DNA from: CAZGKX01 sp964525945
GTDB taxonomy: Bacteria > Pseudomonadota > Gammaproteobacteria > Legionellales > Legionellaceae
Length of the DNA: 56,695 bases
Assembly: GCA_964525945.1 (NCBI GenBank)
Contig: CAZGKX010000009.1
Coordinates: forward strand, 1 to 56,695
Direction of reading: 5' to 3'
Part shown: in pieces, positions 16,533 through 24,674 of the stretch
Layout of the letters: each line of letters begins with the position of its first letter
Position numbering within the stretch: the stretch's first letter is position 1
Translations under genes and position numbers: made by a program
The notes under the pieces: generated by a model
Told to the model about the DNA's origin: nothing
Seen by the model: only the letters and a program-made list of their open reading frames with translations
The model's database searches: none

Positions 16533-16771
16533 AGAGGTCATGTTGCTTGCTTTGTGTCAACCACGATGCCCTCATCTCGCGACAAAGATGAAAGGCATTT
16601 CCAGCGATTGATTGGACATAGTGAAACATTTTCCATGTGTTTCGCACTCAATACTAATGCATTTCGTTAAAAAGTCAACATAATGAATCGTTTAGAGCTC
16701 ATTGATTTCGATTTGATTAAAAAGAATGATTTTGTTAGGATCGAACACTAGGCAATCAGGTAGGAATAAAT

Positions 16772-17260
16772 ATGGAAACAACTTATTTAACCCAACAATT
16801 TGCAGAGCGTCTTCGCAACGCGATGAGCGCTGCTGGTTTTCAATCCACACGGTCCACGTCGGGCATTGATATCCATAAACTCGTTGAAATCACTGGCTAT
16901 TCACAACAAATTTGCCGTAAATATTTGCGGGGCGAGGCCATTCCTGAACCTGCTAAACTCAGTGAAATTGCCGCGAAACTAAATGTTTCACCCGGATGGT
17001 TATTGTTTGGCGATTGCCACAGCAACACCCAGCAGGTGGAAAATAAAATCACCATTAGCAAAGATTTATTGCATTACATTTTTTTACACGCCAATAGCCT
17101 TTATCAAACCGATAGTCCTGAGCAAGACCTTTCTAATTTTCTTTTAGAATTAACCCATGATGTCAGCCAATTAAATGCCGACGATGAACAGTCGAAAAAA
17201 ATTGTGGATTTGGCGGTTTCCTCTGTCAAACATTTTATTCCTGTGGATGAATCACGATAA
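16772..17260 (+). CDS. XRE-family helix-turn-helix transcriptional regulator
   Basis: 162 residues. A lambda-repressor-like DNA-binding domain spans about residues 8-80: helix AERLRNAMSAAGF, then the turn and recognition region DIHKLVEITGYSQQICRKYLRGEAIPEPAKLSEIAAKLNVSPGWLLFGD, typical of XRE proteins. The remaining half (about 90-162) is helical, with no recognised ligand domain, and probably dimerises. AGGAAT precedes the ATG. The next gene on the strand is the HdeD-like protein 183 nt away; a regulatory link is possible but not shown. Confidence 0.85.
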   Translation: METTYLTQQFAERLRNAMSAAGFQSTRSTSGIDIHKLVEITGYSQQICRKYLRGEAIPEPAKLSEIAAKLNVSPGWLLFGDCHSNTQQVENKITISKDLLHYIFLHANSLYQTDSPEQDLSNFLLELTHDVSQLNADDEQSKKIVDLAVSSVKHFIPVDESR

Positions 17261-17370
17261 CCATGACTTAAATGGTTGAGCAATTTGTATTGTTGCAACG
17301 TCATGGTCATCAAGCCTTTGAAATTTAGTCTACACTTATAAAAACAGTATCTTCAACACTAAGCTAGGCC

Positions 17371-17401
17371 ACCCCTTTAAACACGAGCTGTTTCAAGGGG
17401 T
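17371..17401. promoter_or_regulatory. Hairpin in the 5' region of the HdeD-like gene
   Basis: ACCCCTT / AAGGGGT outer arms (7 bp), one mismatch (T, C), inner AAACA / TGTTT (5 bp), 5-nt loop CGAGC. It ends 43 nt before the HdeD-like start codon. No T-run on either strand, so it looks like an operator or a structured leader rather than a terminator. Confidence 0.5.
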
Positions 17402-17443
17402 AAAACCGTGTTGCTGGTTCGTTGCCGTTTAAATAAGGAGATT

Positions 17444-17998
17444 ATGATGACAAAGGCAAAACCCACTAAAATTCCACACAACTTGGCACGAAATTGGAGT
17501 TGGTTATTAGGTTTGGGGATCTTATTTGTCTTTTTAGGGTGCGTAGGATTAAGCATGGTGATGGGCCTCACCCTCGCCAGCATCTTTTTTCTAGGCATTC
17601 TTTTTCTTGTCGCCGGTGTGGCTCAAATTATTGACACTTTTAAAAGCAGGGGCTGGCAAGGGGGATTGTGGCACACCCTTGTTGCCTTGTTTTACCTGGT
17701 TGCGGGCGGACTCATCATGTATGACCCGATCCTCGCATCAGCAATTATTACCGCACTGATCGCTTGGTTGTTGATTTTTATGGGGCTCACGCGACTCATT
17801 ATGGCCATAATACTCCGTCACACCAGTGGTTGGGGGTGGCTTTTAGTGGCGGGACTAACCTCCTTTATATTAGGCGTGTTGATTCTCATGCAATGGCCTT
17901 TTAGCGCATTGTGGGTCATCGGTTTATTTATTGCTATTGAATTGATTGTCAACGGTTGGACTTATATTTTTATCGCTCTGGCTATGCGTAAAAAATAA
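17444..17998 (+). CDS. HdeD family (DUF308) membrane protein
   Basis: 184 residues with six predicted membrane helices in three pairs (about 20-38, 42-62, 76-95, 100-122, 130-148, 153-178). The pattern and loops such as GVAQIIDTFKSRGWQGGLWHTLVALFYLVAGGLIMYDP match the HdeD acid-resistance/DUF308 family of inner-membrane proteins, whose molecular role is poorly defined. AAGGAG lies 3 nt before ATG 17444 and 6 nt before a second ATG at 17447, so the second may be the true start. The frame is open further upstream to 17408 but without a ribosome site. Confidence 0.85.
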   Translation: MMTKAKPTKIPHNLARNWSWLLGLGILFVFLGCVGLSMVMGLTLASIFFLGILFLVAGVAQIIDTFKSRGWQGGLWHTLVALFYLVAGGLIMYDPILASAIITALIAWLLIFMGLTRLIMAIILRHTSGWGWLLVAGLTSFILGVLILMQWPFSALWVIGLFIAIELIVNGWTYIFIALAMRKK

Positions 17999-18024
17999 CC
18001 GAGCCAAACCACTGGAGAAAGATC

Positions 18025-18313
18025 ATGAAACTTTTACCTATCGTAATTACATGGGCGGGAGTATTGGCAATTGGATTTTCTACTGNNNNNNNNNNGAGCC
18101 ACAGACGAGAAAACAGCAATTAAAACCCTATGGCACGAGATACAACGGCGGCGACAGGACCACTACCATCGATGGTCCCGAACTTTCGAAACCATAGCGA
18201 CACCGTCGGCTAAGACGAATTTTGGCAAGAACACATGCTCTCCAGAGCTGAGGCACTTTGCTCAGGAGGGCATGCATTTTTTGGAAAAAAAATCTTACTT
18301 GGGAGCATTTTAA
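18025..18313 (+). CDS. Gene fragment split by an assembly gap (18086-18095 are N)
   Basis: Before the gap, GGAG and ATG at 18025 begin a signal-peptide-like sequence, MKLLPIVITWAGVLAIGFST. After the gap two frames are open: one ends at 18197, the other reads TDEKTAIKTLWHEIQ... and ends at 18313. No frame gives a convincing domain throughout, and a third frame has coding-like pieces near 18210-18300, so frameshifts are likely either in the genome or from poor sequence at contig ends. Probably a small secreted protein; family not identified. It starts 26 nt after the HdeD-like gene on the same strand. Confidence 0.4.
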
Positions 18314-18340
18314 ACAGAAATTAAAAGAAGATCACCTTTT

Positions 18341-18880
18341 TTAAGATTTAGTTTGCTGTTCATAACGAGCAATGCTGCTCATGATCTCTTGCTGCGCAAC
18401 ATCGACCCCTTCCCAACCATCAACTTTTACCCATTTACCTTCTTCCAAATCTTTATAATGTTCAAAGAAATGCGCTAAAGAAGCCAATAAATGCTCGGGA
18501 AGATCGCGGTACGTTTCTACATGTTGGTATATTTTAGTGAGTTTGGTGATGGGTACTGCTAACAATTTAGCATCAACGCCCGCCTCATCCGTCATTTTTA
18601 ACATCCCGACCACCCGGCATCGAATCACAGCACCACTGAGCAACGGGACTGGGGTCACGACCAACACATCGACCGGATCACCATCTTCGGATAAGGTGTT
18701 AGGAATATAGCCATAATTGGTGGGGTAATACATAGCGGTAGACATAAAACGATCGACAAACATCGCACCGGATTCTTTATCAACTTCGTATTTGACGGGC
18801 TCACCATGGGCAGGAATTTCGATGATTACATTGATTTCATGCGGAACATCTCGACCATTTGCAATATGCAACAAACTCAT
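18341..18880 (-). CDS. ppa: Inorganic pyrophosphatase (family I)
   Basis: Hydrolyses pyrophosphate in the cytoplasm and so pulls biosynthetic reactions forward. 179 residues. EIPAHGEPVKYEVDKESGAMFVDRF, YPTNYGYIPNTLSEDGDPVDVLVV (the D-x-D-P-x-D metal site), AVPITKLT and FFEHYKDLEEGKWVKVDGW are the family signatures. ATG at 18880 has GAGG 6 nt upstream; a longer frame to 18943 lacks a ribosome site. Convergent with the gap-split gene and transcribed alone. Confidence 0.97.
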   Translation of the reverse strand: MSLLHIANGRDVPHEINVIIEIPAHGEPVKYEVDKESGAMFVDRFMSTAMYYPTNYGYIPNTLSEDGDPVDVLVVTPVPLLSGAVIRCRVVGMLKMTDEAGVDAKLLAVPITKLTKIYQHVETYRDLPEHLLASLAHFFEHYKDLEEGKWVKVDGWEGVDVAQQEIMSSIARYEQQTKS

Positions 18881-19017
18881 TATTACCTCGTTCTGACTCA
18901 TTAAAAAGGTAAATATTATGCGCAATTTAGGTGGAAATTGCAAAATTTCATTCGTGCTACTTCCGAGGTTATTGCAAGTTGATGGACGATTGATAGATCA
19001 AAATTAAGATACACTGA

Positions 19018-19039
19018 CCTTGGGCTAAGGCCTAATCTA
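19018..19039. repeat. Diverged copy of a palindromic intergenic repeat
   Basis: The reverse strand reads TAGATTAGGCCTTAGCCC plus AAGG, matching the repeat at 20614-20634 at 18 of 22 positions. In the 310-bp region between ppa and the next gene. Confidence 0.5.
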
Positions 19040-19050
19040 CTGCTGCTTTG

Positions 19051-19103
19051 ATTTTTAATTGGGATGCACATGGGTCCATTACCAATAGGCGGCAATTAAA
19101 AAT
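19051..19103. repeat. 11-bp inverted repeat with 31-nt loop
   Basis: ATTTTTAATTG (19051-19061) and CAATTAAAAAT (19093-19103). AT-rich and perfectly matched, upstream of the small secreted protein gene; it could be a regulator site or a weak bidirectional structure. The rest of 18881-19190 shows no gene. Confidence 0.45.
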
Positions 19104-19190
19104 AAATCCACGATAATATAAGCGATTTGACAACCCTACGCTTTAAGACTAGATTAAATAACACATTCATTCACTCGAGGCCATCTACCC

Positions 19191-19592
19191 ATGAATACCA
19201 TTAAATCCTTTGTTAATGTTATGATTTTAAGCAGCGTATTGGGTAGCACGGTCAGCTTTGCTGACGGGGTAATGTCTTATCATTGTGTAGGGCTCGACCA
19301 GGACGGTACGCGATTTGATTCCAATTTGACGCTTACACCCATCGAAAATTCGAAGAGCTTCAAATCACTTTGGACCTATTCAAAGCCAGGTTCTACACCG
19401 GATGAAGGATTCGTAACCATATCCGGTCAAAATCGAATGACTGAAACGCCTCAAAATACCCAAACCAATAACGGCACGGCTCAATTTTATCAAATCAGCG
19501 ACAAACAATTGTTGATAAACCATGAAGGTGTAACAAGTGCTGATAAAGTACAACAAAAAAACTTGGGCCTATGCACCCTGATTGATGGATGA
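19191..19592 (+). CDS. Small secreted protein of unknown function
   Basis: 133 residues. Residues 1-24 are a signal peptide (MNTIKSFVNVMILSSVLGSTVSFA, cleavage after SFA). The mature part has two cysteines, near residue 32 (YHCVG) and near the end (GLCTL), which could form a disulphide, consistent with a periplasmic location. Its length and Thr/Ser/Gln content suggest a small beta-sheet domain; I recognise no family. Its stop overlaps the frame of the downstream HIT gene by 4 nt, suggesting translational coupling. Confidence 0.7.
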   Translation: MNTIKSFVNVMILSSVLGSTVSFADGVMSYHCVGLDQDGTRFDSNLTLTPIENSKSFKSLWTYSKPGSTPDEGFVTISGQNRMTETPQNTQTNNGTAQFYQISDKQLLINHEGVTSADKVQQKNLGLCTLIDG

Positions 19593-19945
19593 GAACGATG
19601 GGTATGGACTGTTTATTTTGTAAAATTATTCAGGGCGATATTGCCTGTCAAGAAGTGTATCGCGATGATAGAGTGATGGCATTTCGAGATATCGCCCCGC
19701 AAGCTCCTTCACATTTGCTTATTATTCCGTTAAAGCATATAGCGACATTAAATGACGCCAATGAAAACGAGGCCATGTTGCTGGGTCATATGATCATCAC
19801 AGCCAAAAAACTTGCTGATAAAGAAGGCATCTCCAAGGACGGTTATCGGTTAGTCTACAATGTTCATGCAGCAGGTGGTCAAACCGTGTTTCATGTGCAC
19901 TTGCATCTGTTAGGGGGCCGGCAATTGCAATGGCCACCCGGCTAG
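19589..19945 (+). CDS. HIT family hydrolase (HinT-like)
   Basis: 118 residues; a purine nucleotide phosphoramidase-like protein of the histidine-triad family. CLFCKIIQGDIACQEVYRDDRVMAFRDIAPQAPSHLLIIPLKHI and the signature HVHLHLLGG (H-x-H-x-H, nucleophile in the middle) match HinT closely. The exact start is uncertain: ATG 19589 overlaps the upstream stop (ATGA), ATG 19598 and ATG 19604 (MDCLFCKI, the usual family beginning) are alternatives. Followed by folE after 73 nt. Confidence 0.93.
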   Translation: MRTMGMDCLFCKIIQGDIACQEVYRDDRVMAFRDIAPQAPSHLLIIPLKHIATLNDANENEAMLLGHMIITAKKLADKEGISKDGYRLVYNVHAAGGQTVFHVHLHLLGGRQLQWPPG

Positions 19946-20018
19946 TCCAGTTGAAGAGAAGCGTAGGATAATGGTAATATTGGCTTCAAATTGAAACACA
20001 ATTTTCCTTTTAAGGCCT

Positions 20019-20570
20019 ATGATGCAAGAACTTTATAAACAAATCTTAACCGACCTAGGCGAAGATCCTAATCGTGAAGGCCTGCGTGATACACCGAGTC
20101 GCGCGGCAAATGCACTTCGATATTTGACCAAAGGTTACCAAGATAGCTTAGACGACGTGATCAACGGTGCGCTCTTTGAATCCGACATGAATGAAATGGT
20201 TATCGTTAAAAACATCGAGATGTATTCCATGTGCGAACACCATTTACTGCCCTTTCTAGGAAAATGCCATATTGGTTATTTGCCCAATGGTAAAGTGCTG
20301 GGCCTATCTAAAATCGCACGCATTATTGATTATTACGCGCGTCGTTTACAAATACAGGAACGTTTAACTGCAGAAATCGCCCATTGTCTGGAAGAAATAA
20401 CCGATGCACGTGGCGTGGCCGTGGTGGTAGAAGCACAGCACCTCTGTATGATGATGCGGGGTGTGGAAAAGCAAAATTCCGTCATGACAACATCGGTCAT
20501 GTTGGGTGAAATGCGCAACAACCCTACCAGCCGCTTGGAATTTTTAAATTTAATTCATTCTGGAAAATAA
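20019..20570 (+). CDS. folE: GTP cyclohydrolase I
   Basis: Converts GTP to 7,8-dihydroneopterin triphosphate, the first step of tetrahydrofolate synthesis; works as a homodecamer. 183 residues. GEDPNREGLRDTPSRAANAL, SMCEHHLLPFLGKCHIGYLPNGKVLGLSKIARIIDYYARRLQIQERLT and QHLCMMMRG are diagnostic. Predicted zinc ligands C72, H75 and C143 have the E. coli spacing. Two adjacent ATG codons (20019, 20022) follow AAGG. folP, later in the same pathway, is elsewhere in the window. Confidence 0.97.
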   Translation: MMQELYKQILTDLGEDPNREGLRDTPSRAANALRYLTKGYQDSLDDVINGALFESDMNEMVIVKNIEMYSMCEHHLLPFLGKCHIGYLPNGKVLGLSKIARIIDYYARRLQIQERLTAEIAHCLEEITDARGVAVVVEAQHLCMMMRGVEKQNSVMTTSVMLGEMRNNPTSRLEFLNLIHSGK

Positions 20571-20613
20571 AGAGCCGTACGAAAAATGCGGTGCCCCTAC
20601 ATAAATTGAAGCG

Positions 20614-20634
20614 TAGGTTGGGCCTTGGCCCAAC
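20614..20634. repeat. Palindromic intergenic repeat, copy 1
   Basis: Core GTTGGGCCTTGGCCCAAC (20617-20634), preceded by TAG. The identical 21-bp unit occurs inverted at 20740-20760, and a diverged copy is at 19018-19039. REP-like. Located after folE in a convergent intergenic region. Confidence 0.75.
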
Positions 20635-20739
20635 GTAATATAGGCCTCGCGAATGAAACCCAGGAATTCTCAACGTGTTAGCCAAGCGTTCAAGTAACGT
20701 TTAATTCAATGGGTAGGGTGTACAATAAAAAGCTTAGCT

Positions 20740-20760
20740 GTTGGGCCAAGGCCCAACCTA
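20740..20760. repeat. Palindromic intergenic repeat, copy 2 (inverted)
   Basis: GTTGGGCCAAGGCCCAAC then CTA, the exact reverse complement of copy 1; it ends 19 nt past the pnp stop. The hairpin could end or stabilise the convergent folE and pnp transcripts. The intervening 105 bp has no gene. Confidence 0.75.
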
Positions 20761-20779
20761 GTCCTATATTATTAGCCTA

Positions 20780-22930
20780 TCATTCTTCTGAAGGCTCTTC
20801 TGCGGTACTTGTTTCTTGCTCTTCATGCTGTACAGCTGCGGATGCGGGAGCTTCTGGTTTATCTTTCCATTCCAGCTTCACACGGCCTTGTTTGTCAACG
20901 CCTGCGACCAACACATCGATCTCTTGGCCTTCATGCAGGACTGCTTCGACTTTTTGCGTACGTTCTGCACAAATTTGTGAGATATGCAACAGGCCATCTT
21001 TACCGGGTAAAAGATTGATAAACGCGCCAAAATCAACAATTTTGCTCACTTTACCACGGTATGTTTGTCCTACTTCAATATCTGCGATCAAAGCTTTGAT
21101 TTGTCGTTGCGCTTCCTCTAAGGCTTCAGCATTGGGTGAGAACAGTTGCACAACCCCTGTATCGTCGATGTCAATGGAAACACCCGTCGATTCAATTAAA
21201 CCTTTGATGGTGGCGCCGCCTTTACCGATAATAGTGCGGATTTTATCTTCAGCAACTTTCATGGTAACGATTCTTGGAGCATGTTCCGACAATTCATCAC
21301 GGTGTTCCGCTAAAGCGTTGTTCATGACGTCTAAAATATGCAATCGACCTGCCAATGCTTGCTCAAGTGCTTGTGCCATAATATCTTTGGTGATACCTGT
21401 TATTTTAATGTCCATTTGCAAAGCGGTTACACCTTTTGCAGTACCAGCAACTTTAAAATCCATATCCCCTAAGTGATCTTCGTCGCCTAAAATATCGGTC
21501 AATACCGCAAAACGATCGCCTTCTTTAATTAAACCCATGGCAACACCCGCCACCGGCGCTTTTAAGGGCACCCCGGCATCCATGAGTGCCAAGCTTGTGC
21601 CGCATACAGTGGCCATAGAGCTGGAACCATTTGATTCAGTAATTTCAGAAACCACGCGTAAAACATAAGGAAACTCGCTGGCCGATGGCATGACCGCTGT
21701 TAAGCTACGACGTGCTAATCGCCCATGTCCAATCTCACGTCGTTTAGGGCTACCCATCATGCCTGTTTCGCCCACAGAATAAGGAGGGAAATTATAATGC
21801 AGCATGAATTTATCTCGAACTTCACCGTCCAACTTATCTAAGATTTGCGCTGATCGATCATTGCCCAGCGTTGCTGCGACAATCGCTTGCGTTTCACCGC
21901 GCGTGAATAAAACAGAACCGTGTGCTCTTTCCAAAATTTTGGTGCGAATTGAAATGGGTCGAACTGTTTTACGATCACGGCCATCAATCCGTGGTTCACC
22001 ATCCAGAATGCGATTACGAACGATGCGCTGCTCAAGTGCACTCAGCAATTTTTTAGCCGAATCACGGTTTAGATTTTCATTTTCAAGCGCCAAAGCTTCA
22101 ATGGTGTTTTGACGCACTTCGCCCAAACGCTGGTAGCGTTGTTGCTTGTCTTTAAGCAGGTAAGCTTGAGTAATATCATCCACAGATAACGCTTCAACCC
22201 GTTCTGCTAATGCAGAATCAACAACTGGCGCACTCCAAGACCAGCTTGCCTTGCCCACATCCGTTGCTAATGCTTTGATGGCTTTGATGACGGGTTTCAT
22301 CATTTCATGGCCAAACATTACAGCACCCAGCATGATGTCTTCGTTCAATTCACGGGCTTCAGATTCAACCATTAAAATAGCGTCTTCAGTGCCCGCCACA
22401 ACTAAATCCAGCAGAGAGTGCTCTAAAGCCTTAGGACCAGGATTCAGCAAATAAATACCATCTTTATAACCCACGCGAGCACCACCAATGGGGTCAGCAA
22501 AAGGCAACCCAGACACAGCCAGCGCAGCAGAAGCACCGATCATTGCAATGATATCAGCTGGAACATCTGGGTTCAGAGACATCACTGTTGCGATAATTTG
22601 CACTTCATTGGAGAAACCTTCTGGGAACAAAGGACGCAGAGGTCTATCAATCAATCGTGATTTCAGCGTTTCATCTTCACTGAGACGACCTTCACGCTTA
22701 TTGAATCCACCAGGAATTTTACCCGCGGCGTACGTTTTTTCCTGGTACACAACCATTAGAGGAAAAAAGTCATTTTTCTCAGCACCTTCTTTTTTTCCGA
22801 CAACCGTTACCAAGACTTGTGTGCCATTCATACTAGCAAATATGGCTCCATCTGCTTGTCGTGCAATTTCGCCTGTTTCTAAGACCAGGGTGTGCTCACC
22901 AAATTGTATTGATTTTGAAATTTTAGCCAC
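20780..22930 (-). CDS. pnp: Polyribonucleotide nucleotidyltransferase (PNPase)
   Basis: 3'-5' phosphorolytic exoribonuclease of the RNA degradosome; a trimer. 716 residues: two RNase PH domains (first about 1-230; second about 310-545 with the phosphate-binding and catalytic region FTRGETQAIVAATLG ... VVSEITESNGSSSMATVCG ... DILGDEDHLGDMDFKVAGT), a KH domain (IRTIIGKGGATIKGLIE, about 560-610) and an S1 domain (GQTYRGKVSKIVDFGAFINLLPGKDGLLHIS, about 620-690) with an acidic tail. Downstream of rpsO, separated by a terminator, as in E. coli. Confidence 0.98.
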   Translation of the reverse strand: MAKISKSIQFGEHTLVLETGEIARQADGAIFASMNGTQVLVTVVGKKEGAEKNDFFPLMVVYQEKTYAAGKIPGGFNKREGRLSEDETLKSRLIDRPLRPLFPEGFSNEVQIIATVMSLNPDVPADIIAMIGASAALAVSGLPFADPIGGARVGYKDGIYLLNPGPKALEHSLLDLVVAGTEDAILMVESEARELNEDIMLGAVMFGHEMMKPVIKAIKALATDVGKASWSWSAPVVDSALAERVEALSVDDITQAYLLKDKQQRYQRLGEVRQNTIEALALENENLNRDSAKKLLSALEQRIVRNRILDGEPRIDGRDRKTVRPISIRTKILERAHGSVLFTRGETQAIVAATLGNDRSAQILDKLDGEVRDKFMLHYNFPPYSVGETGMMGSPKRREIGHGRLARRSLTAVMPSASEFPYVLRVVSEITESNGSSSMATVCGTSLALMDAGVPLKAPVAGVAMGLIKEGDRFAVLTDILGDEDHLGDMDFKVAGTAKGVTALQMDIKITGITKDIMAQALEQALAGRLHILDVMNNALAEHRDELSEHAPRIVTMKVAEDKIRTIIGKGGATIKGLIESTGVSIDIDDTGVVQLFSPNAEALEEAQRQIKALIADIEVGQTYRGKVSKIVDFGAFINLLPGKDGLLHISQICAERTQKVEAVLHEGQEIDVLVAGVDKQGRVKLEWKDKPEAPASAAVQHEEQETSTAEEPSEE

Positions 22931-22960
22931 GAAGGTTTCCTCGTTAATTATGAATAGCGA

Positions 22961-22991
22961 AAAAAAAGGCGCAGAAAACTGCGCCTTTTTT
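22961..22991 (-). terminator. Terminator between rpsO and pnp
   Basis: AGGCGCAG, loop AAAA, CTGCGCCT, with an A-run before and T-run after, so it works on both strands. It lies 30 nt before the pnp ATG. E. coli has a partial terminator at the same place, giving separate rpsO and readthrough pnp messages. Confidence 0.88.
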
Positions 22992-23036
22992 AATACAAAA
23001 ATTTATTTAAATCAGCGCCAATCGGCTCGATTATAA

Positions 23037-23312
23037 TCAATAAGAGTCTCTCAAACCAAGACCTTGAATCAACGTTGTATACCGAGCTTGATCGTTTCTT
23101 TTCAAGTATTTTAAAAGTTTACGACGTTTGTTTACAAGTTCTTGCAAACCACGACGTGAATGAAAATCTTTTTTGTGCTCTTTAAAATGTTCCGTCAAAT
23201 ACTTGATTCGACCTGTCATCAAAGAGACCTGAACTTCAGGTGAACCGGTATCAGTGGCGGCACGCTTGAATTCGTTAACAATATCTGCTTTTTGTACGCT
23301 CGTTAGCGCCAT
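23037..23312 (-). CDS. rpsO: 30S ribosomal protein S15
   Basis: uS15, 91 residues. Binds 16S rRNA early in platform assembly. DIVNEFKRAATDTGSPEVQVSLMTGRIKYLTEHFKEHKKDFHSRRGLQELVNKRRKLLKYLKRND is the family core. 89 nt after truB. In E. coli S15 represses its own translation; no pseudoknot was worked out here. Confidence 0.98.
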   Translation of the reverse strand: MALTSVQKADIVNEFKRAATDTGSPEVQVSLMTGRIKYLTEHFKEHKKDFHSRRGLQELVNKRRKLLKYLKRNDQARYTTLIQGLGLRDSY

Positions 23313-23401
23313 GATTACTCCTGCTGTATCTTTACTTTAAAGGGTGGCATTTTAACAAGGAGAAAGAAGATAAACAAGTGGATCGCGGTTTTTTTATTGC
23401 A

Positions 23402-24319
23402 TCAATTTACAATGCCTTGATGATTGGCCAATAACCGTTTCACTTTTAACTCACCTGCTGCGGTAAACTCTCCCAGTCCTATAAAAAATTGCTGATTGTC
23501 GTAAAGTTGAACCAAGCCCATTTCGGGCATCGCATCAACATGGGGTAATGTTTTTCCCTGACGCAAAGCCCTGACTTCATCATCATTTAATACCTGCTTT
23601 GGCAAGTACTGAATCGCCCTGGTCATCGGCAAGAGGCAGCGTTTGCGCTCATCCTCTGACATGCCCATAATCGCCTCAAGACTGTACATGGCCTCTTGCT
23701 CAAAGCCTGCAGTATAACACCGGTGCAATTGGATGACATGCGCACCTACACCAAGCTGTTCACCAATGTCTTCAATCAAATTGCGAATGTAGGTGCCTTT
23801 GCTGCAATTCACTTTTATCTTAAAAAGCTGGCCGTCAAATTCGGTCAATTGCAACGTATGAACGGTAATTGCGCGCGCCTTACGCTCGATCTCTTGGCCC
23901 GCTCGAGCAAATTTATACAAAGGGACGCCCTGGTGTTTTAGCGCCGAATACATGGAGGGAACTTGTTCGATGCTGCCCATAAATCGCGACAATACGTTCT
24001 TTAATTGCTCAGTAGACACGGAAAAATTTGAGTTATGAGCAATGACTTCACCCATGGCGTCACTGGTTGTGGTTTTAATACCTAAGCAACCTGTGGCTTC
24101 ATAGCATTTATCGGCATCCAACATATACTGACAAAATTTAGTTGCCTCACCAAAACAAATCGGCAACATGCCAGTGGCCATTGGATCCAAGCTGCCTGTG
24201 TGGCCAGCTTTTTTAGCTTGAAAGAGGCGTTTAACGCGCTGCAAAACAGCGTTTGAAGTCAGTTCAGGGGGTTTATCAACCAACAAGATGCCATCGATTT
24301 GTTGCTGGTTACTCTTCAT
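23402..24319 (-). CDS. truB: tRNA pseudouridine(55) synthase
   Basis: Makes the universal pseudouridine 55 in the tRNA T-loop and also acts as a tRNA chaperone. 305 residues. IDGILLVDKPPELTSNAVLQRVKRLFQAKKAGHTGSLDPMATGMLPICFGEATKF includes catalytic Asp45; YKFARAGQEIERKAR and CSKGTYIRNLIEDIGEQLG follow. ATG at 24319 (MKSNQQQIDG) overlaps the rbfA stop by 11 nt and fits the family start; a frame reaching 24349 inside rbfA is less likely. Confidence 0.97.
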   Translation of the reverse strand: MKSNQQQIDGILLVDKPPELTSNAVLQRVKRLFQAKKAGHTGSLDPMATGMLPICFGEATKFCQYMLDADKCYEATGCLGIKTTTSDAMGEVIAHNSNFSVSTEQLKNVLSRFMGSIEQVPSMYSALKHQGVPLYKFARAGQEIERKARAITVHTLQLTEFDGQLFKIKVNCSKGTYIRNLIEDIGEQLGVGAHVIQLHRCYTAGFEQEAMYSLEAIMGMSEDERKRCLLPMTRAIQYLPKQVLNDDEVRALRQGKTLPHVDAMPEMGLVQLYDNQQFFIGLGEFTAAGELKVKRLLANHQGIVN

Positions 24320-24674
24320 TTTCGTTATTTTCGTTGTTGACATCATCAATCAAACGACTGAGTCGACTGCCATACTCAATGGATTTATCATGAATAAAAT
24401 GCAATTGTGGCACGGTTCTTAAAGTGACTGTACGCGCTAAAGCCGTTCGCAAATAACTCGCTGCAGCATTTAAAATCGCTTCTGACTGAGCAGCATCACC
24501 ATTGTAAACAGTAAAATAAATTTTGGCATGGCCTAAGTCGCGGGTAACCTGCACAGCTGAGATCGTGAGAAGATTGGGCAATCTTGGATCTTTAATTTCT
24601 TGCTGAATGATTTGCGCCAATTTGCGTTGCATCATTTCTGCAACGCGATCGGTTCGTTTAAAATCGTTACTCAT
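24309..24674 (-). CDS. rbfA: 30S ribosome-binding factor A
   Basis: Late 30S maturation factor that binds near 16S helix 1. 121 residues with KH-like fold: RTDRVAEMMQRKLAQIIQQEIKDPRLPNLLTISAVQVTRDLGHAKIYFTVY and RTVPQLHFIHDKSIEYGSRLSRLIDDV. Overlaps the infB stop by 4 nt (ATGA), so translation is probably coupled. Confidence 0.97.
   Translation of the reverse strand: MSNDFKRTDRVAEMMQRKLAQIIQQEIKDPRLPNLLTISAVQVTRDLGHAKIYFTVYNGDAAQSEAILNAAASYLRTALARTVTLRTVPQLHFIHDKSIEYGSRLSRLIDDVNNENNENEE

Noticed and set aside
20709..21476. A 255-residue forward frame opposite pnp.
   Set aside because: Mirror of the PNPase C-terminal half; no family resemblance and an implausible Cys/Ser-rich composition.
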